This document shows positions 1 through 13,539 of a stretch of 64,000 bases of DNA, one piece after another (the stretch's first letter is position 1; each line of letters begins with the position of its first letter). The stretch spans positions 806,001 to 870,000 of the forward strand of contig JAECYW010000010.1 in the NCBI GenBank assembly GCA_023014335.1, written 5' to 3'. Origin of the DNA: Galerina marginata. Its lineage: Eukaryota; Basidiomycota; Agaricomycetes; Agaricales; Galerinaceae. The position numbers and the translations under genes were made by a program. The notes under the pieces were generated by a model. That model was given only the letters and a program-made list of their open reading frames with translations. It was not told the DNA's origin and did not search any database.

Positions 1-715
1 TACATGGTTCGCATAAGGATCCGTAGGCGGTGGGTTCTCCGTGCGTGCCGATGACATCTAATTTCGGAAACCATATGTAACGCCGTGCCTTTTCAGAAGA
101 CAGCTATCTCCACCCCGCTGGGTTTATTATTCACATTCAGAATGCTTTATTTTCGACTTGACTTCGCAATAGAAGGCTATTATGAAGATGGCAATCTGGC
201 TGTGGTGTGTTGTGATTTGTTGCTATCATGGTCATTCGACGGTCGACCTTCCTGGAGTCACCACTGCGGTCAAGTAAGCTGATGCCCACAAAATGCCCAT
301 ATAATGTGATTCTTCTTAATAAACCTGGTTGTCCTCTCTAGGTTCCCTTGCCTTCAGTGTTGGTTAATCCAAGCAAAATGAAAGAGCTTTTCCGTGTACT
401 ATGTTCCCATGCAGACATTATCTGTGACCTTTCACGCTGTCAGCATTGGTGTCGGTCATCGACGCTGATCATACATTTGCCTGACCTTTTAGTCGTTTTT
501 TTAGAGCACAAGCTTCACGCGGTCAACTTCACACTGCGACGCGATGCCCAGTTTAGACTTCAATGCCACAGCTACATGTGCTCAAGCCATGAACGTGTCT
601 CGTTCCTACAATAACTCGATTAAATTTCTCATTGAGAAGCCTATAAAATGCGTTATTGGTCGTCCACCTGGGGAGCATCTCCTCGCGCGTATTGTCAGAG
701 GCCATCGAAGCAACC

Positions 716-2947
716 ATGGCAAGACTATACCCTTTTATATTCTTGACATTCTACCTCTCCGTCGTTTCATCGGTCTCAATCACCGACATCCAAGGTCCAG
801 CTTTCTTGAGCCCACTTGTGGGTCAAACGGTTCAGAAATTATCTGGTTTAGTAACCGCTAAGGTGAGATTTTGCCATTGACTTTGACCCTTCTAATAAAA
901 TATCAAAGGCATCGAATGGCTTTTACATTTCAGGGAACAAGTCCGCTGACATACGAGAGTCAAGCGGCCTGTTCGTCTTCTCCACTTCGACAACCGTATT
1001 GAAGTCAGTGAACGTAGGGGATTTGATCACTCTGAATGGAAAAGTAACGGAATTTCGATCATCTTCATCCCCCGATAACCTATTTGGCACTGAACTTGAT
1101 TCGCCGACCAGCATCAAGGTCTTGTCTTCCGGCAACAAACTGACACCGGTGATCCTTGGAAAAGACAGAAGTCCACCGACCCAACAGTTTAGCGCCCAGG
1201 ACGTTGGTCCCGATGGATTCCTTTCCGTTCCTAATAATAGCAGCCTCATCTCTGTCGTCAATGCCACTTTGCAGCCTGATAAATTCGGGATGGATTTCTG
1301 GGAGAGCCTCGAAGGACAACTGGTCACGATTCCGAAACCTATTTCCACAGAATTTCCAAACAGTTTTGGCGAGTTCTGGGTCTACGGGGCTTGGAATGTC
1401 ACAGGAAAAAATAGTCGCGGGGGTCTTACCATCACTTTTGGTGAAGTTTCCTGGTGCTTTCGATGGCCCTCTTTTGACTCGGTTATTTGGCAGGTCCGGA
1501 TACCATACCCGACGGCAATCCTGAAACCGTGATTATTGGCTCTCCACTCGATGGCACTACTAACCCTCAGACTGCTGTTGGAGTGGGATTGACTGATATT
1601 ACTGGTGTTGTCCTTTACCAGTAAGCTGCCAATATACTGTTCTACTCTACCGACAACAAGCATTGTATTGCAGATTTGGGTTTTTCTATGTCCTCCCTCT
1701 CACTGCACCTTCTATCGTTTCCACACCAAGTCCAACAGTCCCTCCAGCTTCATTCAAGTCGAATCCAACCGATTCTTGTGTCATAACCTTCGGCGATTAT
1801 AATGTGGGTGTCCCAATTTTTTATCGCTACCATCCAATATAGTGAGGGATCGTGACGCAGGTTGACAACATGGCCCCGACATCAACTCAAATTCCACTTG
1901 TTGCCAGTCATATCAGCAGCTTTCTCAATACCCCGGACATTGTGTTTCTCCAAGAAATACAAGACAATTCTGGGCCAACGGATGACGGTACAGTGGATGC
2001 AAACGTCACACTTACGACATTGGTCAATGCCATTGCGAAAGTCAGCGGCGTCACATACCAGTTTGCTTCAGTCAATCCTGTTGACGGTCAGGATGGCGGA
2101 GAGCCTGGAGGGAACATCAGAACTGCGTATCTGTGAGGTCTCCGGTATTGTTGATGAGGATGTTGGGGCTGACAGGTGCTGCAGTTATAACGCTGCGAAG
2201 GTCAAGCTTGTTGGCGGTTCTCCCCCTGGTGGTCCTCTCGACGTTACCAAAATTACTGGCCCGGTTGGTCAACCTGGGTTGAGGTGTGCCATTCATCCGC
2301 GTTCCTTAAGACTTAAGGATTAATGAAATACCGATAGCTTCAATCCAGGTCGCGTCGACCCTCTGAACTCTGCTTGGGATGCGACTAGGAAACCTCTCAC
2401 TGCTCACTGGACAACCAGTCAAGGACAAGATTTATTCACAGTCAATGTACACCTCAGTGCCAAACTTGACAGTGGCAGTACTCAGAGCGATGCGAGACCC
2501 CCCGTCAACTCCCCTGTTGCAGATCGCACGGCTCAAGTTAGCTCCGTTGCGGTAGGCACCTGTATTGTTGTTCATCTTGATATAGTCATCTAAGTCAACC
2601 TTCTATTCTAACATCAGACTTTCGTAAAGGCAATATTGGCCAGTAACCCGAATGCGAACATCGTCGTTGCTGGAGACTTCAACGAGTACCTGCAAACACG
2701 ATCCGTCTTTCAGCCCCTCGTTGCTCTCCTTACTGACATCGACGACGTCGCCAACTTGCCTGCGGTAGAGAGGTACACCTTTGTTTTCGACCAGAACTCC
2801 GAGCAACTCGATCATGCGCTAGTCTCCAAGTCCATCTCAACTCGCGGGGTAAAGATCGAACATATCCATGTGAACAATTGGTCACCTCTTCTGAGTGCCC
2901 GTGCCAGCGACCACGATCCGTCTGCCGGACAAATTAGTATCTGTTGA
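716..2947 (+). CDS. secreted ExeM/NucH-like endonuclease/exonuclease/phosphatase-fold nuclease
   Basis: Predicted extracellular nuclease of the endonuclease/exonuclease/phosphatase fold. The ATG at 716 opens a hydrophobic signal peptide (MARLYPFIFLTFYLSVVSS). It is followed by ITDIQG and SPLVGQ, then VNVGDLITLNGKVTEF, which is typical of the OB-fold domain preceding the catalytic domain in the ExeM/NucH family. The catalytic part shows VFLQEIQDN (metal-binding Glu), VNVHLSAK, VAGDFNEY and the terminal SDHDP motif with the catalytic His. At least seven exons are needed; introns are visible for example at 1441-1492 (GTGAAG..CAG), 1621-1673 and about 1804-1860. The frame stays open across all joins I checked. 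The N-terminal start and domain order fit the family well. Substrate (DNA or RNA) cannot be told from sequence. It is convergent with the glycosyltransferase gene downstream. Confidence 0.82.
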
Positions 2948-3153
2948 GACCTTCCGTGTTCTATGTAACATTAGGAAATAACTAGATAAACTGTATAGTT
3001 GTAACTACGCTGACCAAGTCTTATCTACTTCCTAGTTTCAGTGGGAGATAGAATACGTATATTAGTTGGAGTTACGGTCAAATAAAAAGCAACGTAAATT
3101 TAAATGCCAACTCCTATCGATACCAGAAAAACTTAAATCAAGAAACACTTAGG

Positions 3154-6100
3154 TTAGGACTTGTCTAATGACAGACGGTCCTGAGATGCGCGGTGCAGGT
3201 ATGTATAAATCGTGTGGATCGCGGTATGGACACCGTCCTCCTGGAAGTCGGTCAGCACAAACCTCTTCTTTTGTCTAGCAGAAAGCAATCTACCTTTCTA
3301 ATCTGTTTACCTATGGCAGCGGCTTTGGATTTCATGGAACTGTAAACGTAGTCAGATGAAATTCTTTGAAAAGAAACCAATGAATAACAGACCTGCTTTG
3401 CGATGCCTTGGTCAAAGCCTCGACTAAATCGTCGACGCGTAGAGAGGGGACCTTCGAGCCCACCTGGCGGCGATTTGAGTTCATGATATTACCCGGACGA
3501 AGAAAGCTTACCCCCATGACTTGAACCCTCGATGCCCAGAAGTATTGGTCACCGAACCAAGGCTTAATGAGGGTGGGTATACCAGCTCTCAGACTGGCGC
3601 CTGTCGTACCGGCTCCTCCATGGTGTAAAGCTGCATCAATACGCGGGAAAAGCCAGTCATGAGGCACTTTATCCATAAAGTAGCATTCTGGTGGTATTCC
3701 AACTGGAGGATCTTTATCACCAGACTTACTCATCCGAGCTGACCATCCCTTGGATATAATCGCTCTGACATCACCTTCATGATGAAAACACGACCTTCAA
3801 CCTTTAGGCAAATGACTAAAACAAAGGGTCGCTTACTTCGAAGGACAGCCTTCACTATTGCAGCCGTAACTTTATTGGGGCGAGGAACAATGATACTTCC
3901 AAATCCAATGTAAACAATTGGTTTGCCGTCTGCTCGAGCTTTGGCCATCCAGTCTAGAAGATCCTTTGGAGGTGCCCAGTTGAGCTCTGGGTTATCAAGG
4001 AACCAGCTGCGAGTTGAATGACATGTAGCAGTCAGCAAGAAATTAATATTTGTGCACCCACTATCCAGAAATGATGGTGGTATCGGGCCAGTCCATTGGT
4101 TTTGGCACCACTGCCTACGAGGCATATCAATGGAAACTTATGACAGGAATGTCGATAGCTTACCTGCGAAAAGTTATAAATGAATGTAATCTTTGATTGT
4201 GCCAAGTGCCCCATGTCTGTGTTAGCAAGCCCCAACGAAAGTCGCCTCCATTTATTGATTTGCGCGGACGTCGCAGCCCACATGACATTGCTGAGAGGGT
4301 TTGAACAAGCCAGTAGCAACACAGCACCAGGGACCCCACCTGAATAAGATATATCTAGATTGTCGGTGAGCACATACATTTGGTACAAGTAATTAACTCT
4401 CACGATGCACTGTTGAACGTCGGAGATTCGACTGGAGGGCTCAGAAATGCGTGCGGAAATGCGGTTGTTCTGAATAAAGATTCAGTTTTTATGACCACAA
4501 ATTTCATGACCAACATACTTGGTCCAAGGCATGGTAAATGTCCGGAAATAAGGGATATCTGCGCAAGGTTATTTACCAATCGCGATTACTGCAAAATGCA
4601 CTGACTCAGAGCTTCTGCAATATGAACACCAGCCATTGCCGAGGGACTTTCGAGGAAGGACGTCCGCATCTCGACAGGCAGCCCATGATTCCAAGAGGAC
4701 TACAGACATTATTGAGATTTTTGTTCCCCTCCTATTTTGAAATACAAACGTTGCTCGAGCCATGGGCGAAACTAAGACAATCAATGATGAGTGATAATTT
4801 CAGTGGGGGTGGCAAGCAATGTTACATTTGTCAAGCTCTTCCTAAAGAACTCGGGGGAAAACATCTGGTGGAATGCAAAAAAACCCATTACTTACGAATC
4901 CAAACGAAGCAGGGCCAAGCTCACCTTGTTTTCCACACTAAGTTTCATCAAGGACCCAGGATCTCCTCCAGCGGTCCGATGCCCTAAGCCAAAACCAGTG
5001 ATCCAATCTCTATATTCTTCATGTGTGACAATAGTGACTGAATGGCCTTCTTTCTTCAACCCCAAACCTAGAGCGATATATGGTTGAACGTCCCCACGAG
5101 AACCGATGGTGAGACATATAAAGTGAAGAAATTTCCGGGTGATCAAAGTGTTGGACGGGAAGTTGATAACTTTCGGGAGTCGCGTGCGGGCAGATTGAGG
5201 GAAGTCGCCGCTGGCAGCCACAGCAGCAGCCACAGAACGAGACAGCGGGGCGAAAATGCTGACGGGATCAAGGGTTGCGCAATGCGTAGACATTCCGTTG
5301 GATGAGGTCGTATATTTGCTTCCTGGAGGTAGTCCTTCCTGCAGCGGTACCGGTTCTGAGGGTTCATTGGATAGTTTATGGGAGGTGAGGATTGCATTGA
5401 TACGTTCGAAAGCCTGATCTCTGGTTGAGGCGGATTTGAAGACAAAATTGGCACTTGATTTGCCGGAAATCCAGAGTTTAATGCCTTCAACGTTTAACCA
5501 GCCGAGGTTAAAGGGCTTTGCATCTTGAACCATAGAAATTGGGAGCCGGTAGCGAATGTCATTTTGGGTGATGCTCTTGCCCCAGAACCCGAGGTAATCA
5601 TAAGATATGACAAAGTGTCCCGATGAAGCGATGCTGCGATAAATGCGAGCTGTGGTAACTAATGCGAGGAAAATGAGATAGGTACATTGTGGATGAATGT
5701 TCGCTCACTCCAAATTTCCGTATCTGGGGCAAAACCTAACGCGTTACGTATAGTTTTTTCATTGGGGGGTGCGAGGTGAGAGAAGGGTTTGTTTGGTGCA
5801 TTGTCAGCGCTAAAAATGTCATACGGTCCAAAATCGATAAGTACAGGCGACAGGATGTCTTGTTTGCCTTGCCGTTGTTTCGCATCTGCAATCAAGTCAA
5901 CAAGACGCTCCCAGATAGGGATGGAAGAGATTGGTCCAATTTCGAATACGTGGGGATTCAAAAGATCTTCGTTGTCGAACTGGAAGTCGGATGCGGATGA
6001 CTGCACGGTCAAAGATACGACAGACGAAAAATCAAGACTTTCGCTTGGTTGAAGTTTAATTATTTGAGACAAGGGGCAGTTCAACCTGACACCTTTAGAT

Positions 6101-7347
6101 TCCGGTGCTGAAGAAGTATAAACCTCCCTCCTGAGATGACGGTAATTGAAAAGAGCCCCTTCATGTAAGGCGTTAGTTAACAAAAGTGACCGATAAAAGA
6201 ATGGCCATCACCAGTTATTTCTTTCCTCCAATCGTGAGCTGACTCTTCCGTGTCGAATTCGACGTAATCATTGGCAGATTCTAATAAAGCTGGGCTCGAT
6301 AGAGAGTCGCATGATCCTCGGTTTCTTTGGATCCAATGGGATAACTTCTTTAACGAAAGACACTAAAAAAAATCATTATTTATATCAACAGATCGTAAAC
6401 TACCATACGGAGACTCACGTAGAAGAGTGGACAGAGGTCGCGTTTTTTCTTCATCTTTGCTGGAAGCGTAGGTGCAAATTAGATCATGCGAAAGCTCGAA
6501 CCAGACGCGTCGCTTTGTTCGCCACCCTTTCCGGTGCATGACTGCGGCTCCAACTTTTATCACTCCCTGAGAAGCAACCAAATCCGGCCTGGTCGCGAGC
6601 AACGACGCGTGAAAGGTCAGTCGATGGGTCGTTAAATGAATTACCCCCTGCAACGTAGTTAGTCCAGGGGTAGAGAAAAACAGATCGAGCTTTACTTACA
6701 ACAATAGCAACATCACGAAGAAGACAACCATCTACTTCAAGCAGTAATTTTTCCTCCTCACCGGGAGCAACGAGCGGACCGAATTCTCTAACAAGAATGT
6801 CGATGATATCTTTAGGCTCCAAGTGATCTAAACACTCGCTAGTTGAATGTAGCAGCTCGACGAATGGTTGGAATCGAGATATCGAAATCCTCTGAGTTCT
6901 GTGAAGATGTTGCCGAGGTTGGCGGTACTAGTCGAAGCCTCTTCCTCGTCGTCGGATAGAGCACTATGATCCAACTCCAAGGGCATCCATGATTTGTTTG
7001 TCGCGCTAACCCTGGCGTCGCGATCGACGCACGCACGCTCAGTAGCGTTGAGATCATGGGCGACGAGGTCGGCGAAACCAGTGGAAGCCTTTGGGACATA
7101 TTCCTGCCGAACTGACGCATCCAGACTGAAGAAGAACTTTTTCAAACTTCCCGGCATCGGTGAAGAGCTTAGAAACGAGAGGGAATTTCGTTTTGAACGG
7201 GCTCTCTACCGAATCTTCTGACGATCGTGATAAGGTGGTCGATGTATGAATTGGTCCGGCGACAGGATCAGAAGTGTCGACGTCGGATTCTCCTGGGTTT
7301 GTCGATGGCTTCCTACGGGAAAAGATACGAGAAAGCTTCGGAGACAT
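3154..7347 (-). CDS. sterol 3-beta-glucosyltransferase (UGT80/Atg26 type) with GRAM domain
   Basis: UDP-glucose:sterol glucosyltransferase, which makes steryl glucosides at membranes. Coding starts at about 7347 (MSPKLSRIFSRRK). A GRAM-type membrane-binding domain follows around 6650-6360 (GVIHLTTHRLTFHASLLATRPDLV, with HRKGWRTKRRVWFELSHDLICTY). The catalytic half begins with the nucleotide-sugar fold FICLTIGSRGDVQPYIALG near 5110. The C-terminal sugar-donor motif near 3600 reads DWLFPRIDAALHHGGAGTTG, the HHGGAGTT signature of sterol glucosyltransferases. The last exon ends HTAIHTIYTYLHRASQ..., stop at 3154-3156. More than ten small introns are required. The first joins (about 7140-7215 and 6890-6980) are only tentatively placed, so the N-terminus is the least certain part. 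Full-length Atg26 proteins carry extra PH domains; I do not see one here, so this is the shorter fungal form. Confidence 0.82.
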
Positions 7348-7814
7348 TGTACGCGTATAAGATGTTGGGAGGAGAGCAATTTAAACCCATTTTCATCGCA
7401 TCCATCTCCATCCAATTTGTTTGGGGGACGACCAGGTTTTCGATCATCGTCAATGACGAAGAACGAACATTGCGTAAGCGGAACGGGATCTTCGGCTCCG
7501 GTCCCTAGGTCTAATAATTTCAGCCTTTCACGGGTTTTCACCACACACCACTTGCTTTTATGCTTCCCGCTGACATGCTCATGTTACGCACCGGCAAGCT
7601 TTACCATTTCATCTGTGATTTGTACGGGACATGCTCCACGTAAGGGCGGGGTGAACCTTTAGCTTGGTACTTGCATCTTGAATACAGCCATTTCGATGTC
7701 TCAGTTCTTATCATCGACCAGAGACGTCAGGTGGGTCTGGCTAATGATAGCGTTGTGGGACACTCTCCGTCGCCGTTGCTGGATTGTCTCAGCCGTGTTC
7801 TAGATAGCCTGGCG

Positions 7815-7822
7815 TATAAAAG
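7815..7822 (+). promoter_or_regulatory. TATA box upstream of the metallo-beta-lactamase-fold gene
   Basis: TATAAAAG lies 141 bases before the ATG at 7956, in the spacer between the divergent glucosyltransferase and hydrolase genes. Position and sequence fit a core promoter; no transcript evidence is available. Confidence 0.4.
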
Positions 7823-7955
7823 GGACACTCTGTCACTCATACCTACATCTCACGCCATTCTGTAACTTCTTGATTTGCCCGGCTTCTTGTGAGGTGGGCC
7901 TTGCTTTGCAGTTTGTGATTACTACCTTGCCTTCAACGGAAACTTACAGAACAGG

Positions 7956-8842
7956 ATGTCTCTTCCCAGCCCAGCTGCCGACCAAGCCTTTTGTAACGTA
8001 TCGGCACTCGAAGCTGGCCTTATCGACTTACCAGATGTTATGTTCATTACCAATGCCGAAGAAGGACGCGTCACGGTCGCACCATCGTTATCTTTCCTTC
8101 TTCGTCATTCCAAGAAGGGCACCCACCTCGTACTTGATCTAGGCATCCGCAAAGATTGGGAAAACTACCCACCAGTCATTGTTGACTGGATAAAAGATAC
8201 ATATCCCGTACATGTCAAACAAGATGTCGTCGAATCCCTTGAAAAGGGCGGGACCTCCCCGGCCGAAATTGATTATGTCTGCTTGTCGCACTGCCATTGG
8301 GATCATACCGGTAACACCCTCCCATTCACAAACAGTACCTTTTAGTTGGGGGTGCTTGTCAATCCCTTTTCAAGGCTCCCTATCCTCAAGACCCCATGGG
8401 CCGCTTTTCGTCCGATCTTCTTCCTCCAGGCCGTACAAGATTCCTCGACCCAAGTGATTGGAATCCAATCGGCCCGTTCCCTCGTTCCCTTGATTTCTTC
8501 GGAGACGGTAGCCTTTTCATTGTCGACGCCCCTGGTCATCTTCCCGGGCACGTTAATATCCTGGCGCGCACCTCCAACGATGGAGCATGGATATATTTAG
8601 CCGGCGACAGCGCCCACCACTGGAAGCTCATCACCCTCGAATCACAAGTTGCCGTTGGGCATCCAAAACATGTGCATGGCTGCGCTCACGAAGATAAGGA
8701 AGCTGCTGAAGAGCATATTTGTCACATCCATGCACTCTGGAAGCTTCCTCGAGTTCAGGTCTTATTGGCCCATGATGAACCATGGTATAAGAAAAACAAG
8801 AATGGCGACTCGTTTTGGCCCGGAAACATAGAATCATTGTAA
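7956..8842 (+). CDS. metallo-beta-lactamase-fold hydrolase with an apparent 1-nt frameshift
   Basis: Zinc hydrolase of the metallo-beta-lactamase superfamily, similar to the lactonase-like branch common in fungi. The first segment (7956 to about 8340) carries DVMFITNAEEGRV, LVLDLGIRKDWE and the metal-binding motif LSHCHWDHTGN (HxHxDH type). The reading frame then stops at TTTTAG (8339-8344). Coding sense resumes one frame over as LVGGACQSLFKAP and runs to SLFIVDAPGHLPGHVN (further metal ligand), YLAGDSAHH and VLLAHDEPWY, ending at 8842. One extra T in the T run at 8339-8342 would join the frames as STFLVGG, so a one-base deletion or assembly error is the simplest reading. I found no GT..AG intron of usual length that repairs it. 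If the deletion is real the gene is broken after the first metal motif. No signal peptide is seen. Confidence 0.7.
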
Positions 8843-10022
8843 CAATTCAAAGCAGTCAGCGACAATTCTTTTACATATCATAGAAACGTAATTTTTCTGG
8901 CTAATAATCGCATTACCATGATTCAGGTGATCAGCGTTAAAATTAGTAAGTCTCTAGATGACAAGAGTCCGACGTTGACCGTGTCCGCGAATTTGTATGC
9001 AGACACACGCTGTCAAGCCCCGTAACTTCGGCTGGGAGAACCCCGTAAGAAGGTAATAGACGACCGTTTGTAATTCGACATTGCTCTATTTGCATAAAAT
9101 GAATGACATCACTGACGAAACACGGAGGCTTCATGGGCATACGAGCCACCGCAATAGTCTGAGTAAACTTTGTCGATCTGCTCTGTATCGTAGGAAAAGC
9201 ACCAGGCGCAGCAGAGCTTAGTGAGGAACAGCTTTTGAAACCAATAATTTATCAAGACAATTGGTGACCTCGCGTCACCGAGTTAGCCAGCTTGCATTGC
9301 AGTACCGCACTGACAACCTCAGAACGGAGTGTCGAACGTTTATGCGTATCGACTTTATCCGCGTCAAGTGCCGTCATACCAACCAACATGCACAAGAGCA
9401 CGTTCGTCGTCGGATATGAATGTCAGAGGCCTTCCCTCCTCGAGCCATTCAACTTGCCACCTGCGGATGCTCCTTTTTGACATCGCATGAACGCAAAGTA
9501 AGGCCGCTTCGCTTGAGAAAAATCGCATCCACGCCGCACGGCAAGGAAGGGGTTGGAGCAGAATGGTAACGTTGACTTGCCCCACATTTGACCAGTGCTT
9601 ACACGATATTAGCTATGTAGCCCTTAGGCAGCCCTAGGCAGGCTAGCGCTCCTGACCACTTGTGTCAGGAGCTCGTCCAAGTTCATTACAATCATTTTGA
9701 TGGCAACTCGCACATTTCCGTCTGTTATTTTGTGCCATGCTGGGAGAGATAGAGCTCCCGACGGGTGGTATTTGAGGCAATTAAAAAAGTTCATAAGTGC
9801 GATTGAAGACGCGGGTACATTGTCTAAGATTCAGCCTACTTGGTAGCTACTTGTATGCTATGCCATTTCATTTCCATTTCCGGCTCAAGATGGCCGGGGT
9901 CAGTCTTACTGCCAGTGTGTGCGAAGGTAAACCTCCATTTTACCCCATTTTACCTGGTTCCCATTGAGAAAGTCAGTTTGTGGATCGTGAATCAATGGGG
10001 TTGAATGAAACGCACAAATAGA
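8843..10022. other. intergenic, no supported gene
   Basis: About 1.2 kb between the hydrolase and DAHP synthase genes. Short ORFs occur on both strands (the longest about 70 codons, on the minus strand near 9364-9585), but none shows a recognisable motif or a believable exon chain. It presumably holds the 3' regions of both neighbours. Confidence 0.4.
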
Positions 10023-11393
<1,371 letters not shown>

Positions 11394-11803
11394 GTTAAGG
11401 TCACTCACTGGAGGTAGGTTCTTATAAGCGTTTTCCGTGGGAGTGATAAATTTAGACTGACTGGTGAAGAGGATACGGCTAGTTGAGACAGCACGATCGT
11501 GCACGTTGGTTTGACCGAGGTAAATAGTTTGATTGGCAGTAAGTCTTCAGCTATCCAGATCTTTTGCGGTGTACCTGGTGCGCCGTGCTCGCCGATATGG
11601 TGGTTCTTGACAAGGATATCCGATAATAGATTGACTCCGTCATCGGACTCAAATGGCGAACGGCACGGAAAATTCGGGCACGTGACAATGCTAATAAGCA
11701 AATCTGAATTCATCGCACGCGAAGGCGCTTCAACTTGACAAAGTCCGTCACGACTCACTACATACTCCCATTTCTCTTCCTTTAGTCGAAATATAATCTC
11801 ACA

Positions 11804-12229
11804 ATGGACTTTTCAAACTTCAATGGCGCCGAACAAGCCCACATGACCAAGATCATTGAAAAAAGACAGGTAAGTGTCACCCTCAGCTTGCCACGAGTAT
11901 GGCTTCTCACTTGTAAATAGATGCAAGACTTTCTCCGAATGTACTCAAATCTTGTCGAAAAGTGTTTCAACACATGTTGTAATGACTTCACGAGCAAAGC
12001 TCTATCATCTAAAGAGGTTTTTCGAACTTATACTGCAGTCTGAGCGATGAAGCAAATGTTGTTTAGGAAACATGTATCATGAACTGCACGGAGAAGTTTA
12101 TCAAACATTCCGAAAGGGTTGGGGCTCGGTTTGCTGAACAGAATGCAGGTGCGAAACTATTAATTTCAACTCTGAAATTTTTTACATCTTGAACGTTTTT
12201 CAGAGGCCATGAATGCACAAAGCCAATGA
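11804..12229 (+). CDS. TIM9: mitochondrial import chaperone Tim9 (small TIM), four exons
   Basis: Small intermembrane-space chaperone that works with Tim10 to escort hydrophobic carrier proteins to the TIM22 complex. The gene is built from four short exons: 11804-11869, 11921-12016, 12067-12148 and 12204-12229. All introns are GT..AG, and the spliced product is 89 aa. The twin CX3C motif is clear: CFNTC in exon 2 and CIMNC in exon 3, sixteen residues apart. The flanking [19 protein letters not shown] and [18 protein letters not shown] match the family closely. There is no presequence, as expected for MIA40-imported proteins. Exon lengths (66, 96, 82, 26) keep one frame with no internal stop. 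It is easily missed because no exon exceeds 100 bases. The neighbour upstream, divergently transcribed, is DAHP synthase. Confidence 0.93.
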
Positions 12230-12545
12230 TGGCTCAAACGTTTACTCCGATACATCTACTCATCTCCACTCAAAACGGCACATACTCTACCTACTCTTAA
12301 TGCATGCTCGACGATAGAGCTCTTCTAGACTTTGATTAGAATGCGTCATTTGGTCGACTGACAGCAGAATCGTTTATGGCTCCTGGCTGATAAGTGATCC
12401 TTCAGGAGACGCACTATCTAGCTGACTCAAATGGTACCCCTCCCTTCGGTCCTTTCTCGATGGAGTCCGAGGGCTTAGAAAGGCAATGCTAAATCACCTC
12501 CTCTTGCTCGACGCGACCAGCCGCATTTTTACATATATACGAAGC

Positions 12546-12975
12546 ATGGCGCCGATCAAGTTCGACCCAAATTATGTTCCTTTTTTAAAAGAAGATGTGA
12601 CCCCTTTCTACTAAAATATTCTGCATAAGCCTGAACGACTCGAAGAAGCGCGCCAATGATCGGGAAAGGTTGGATGAAGAAGCCTATGGAACTGGGCCAG
12701 TGCTATGCAAGTCAGAACCAACGACAAACGAAGAGAATATCATCAAATTCATTCCGCCATTCGTGTGTATATCTCCCCTATTCTCAATCTTCAGAAGGTT
12801 CCTTCGCTGCGGTTCTGCTGTTTCCTTGGTTCTGCTGCGTTGTCAGCGTTGCTGGAGTATCCCCATGAAGGGACTTGGACCATGGATACCAAAACAAAAC
12901 AAAATTAGGTGGCTTCCGTCAAACGGGTGGAGTTTTATGCACTCAGCGTTCACAGTGTTGTTTGATTGAGGTTCA
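12546..12975 (+). pseudogene. probable relic of an alpha/beta-hydrolase gene
   Basis: An ATG at 12546 begins MAPIKFDPNYVPFLKEDVTPFY and then hits a stop. Coding sense continues as ILHKPERLEEARQ, another stop, then in shifted frames RLDEEAYGTGPVLCK and CVYLPYSQSSEGSFAAVLLF. This order (FDPxYVPxL, PERLEEARxxRERLDEEAYG, RVYxPxxxSEGSFPAVLLF) resembles the N-terminal part of fungal alpha/beta-hydrolase fold-3 enzymes. The HGGG oxyanion motif that should follow is not found. Two stops and at least two frame changes in 300 bases, without fitting introns, argue for decay. The family call is my reading of a degraded sequence and is only moderate. Confidence 0.35.
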
Positions 12976-13053
12976 AGTTCACAGGTCTAAGCACTAAAAA
13001 TGTAACATGTTTTACTCCAGCAAGGCATCCCCATCGACGACGAGGCGACTGAC

Positions 13054-13539
13054 ATGGGTCACTTTTCGACGTCTCACGAAAAGGAGACGGCTCAGGATCC
13101 ACCTGAAATGTCCACCCCTTGGGAACGCCATTTCAACGGACTCGGTTGGGCGAACTTGTCTCCAAGGTATGTCAAAGGTACAGAGTTGACCTCCCGAACT
13201 AAACTGAAGGCATTTATCCCTAAGCTACTTGATGATTTAGAGAAGCCCACTGTTAAACGTGCAATACTCGAGATGGATCCTATAAACCTGGATCATCAGG
13301 TGGGAGGTCAGCGTCCATCACCGCCGAAGCCCGAAGTCCACTGTCCATTCAGCAATAATGCCTTCTGGGCTATCTGCACAACTTGTACCTCCAGAGGCCT
13401 CGCGACTTGGAACAACTGGGAACAGTATGAACGTATGACTACAGCCACCTCTTCCATGTTTTGGCCAACGATCGTTGACCTTTTTCCCTCACCAGTAGGT
13501 CAATTTATCTTACTACCCTTCCCTATGCACGAGGAATAA
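13054..13539 (+). CDS. hypothetical ORF, 161 aa
   Basis: Open frame from MGHFSTSHEKETAQDPPEMS to FPMHEE with no recognised domain, signal peptide or membrane segment. It has four to six Cys, including CTTC, and is rich in Pro and Thr. It may belong to the decayed hydrolase locus just upstream or be a chance ORF. Upstream in-frame sequence (QQGIPIDDEATD, from about 13020) could extend it as an exon. No function is proposed. Confidence 0.25.
   Translation: MGHFSTSHEKETAQDPPEMSTPWERHFNGLGWANLSPRYVKGTELTSRTKLKAFIPKLLDDLEKPTVKRAILEMDPINLDHQVGGQRPSPPKPEVHCPFSNNAFWAICTTCTSRGLATWNNWEQYERMTTATSSMFWPTIVDLFPSPVGQFILLPFPMHEE

Noticed and set aside
11405..11758. Minus-strand ORF of 117 codons upstream of DAHP synthase
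   Set aside because: No recognisable motif, and it occupies the short promoter shared with TIM9; no exon chain links it to DAHP synthase.
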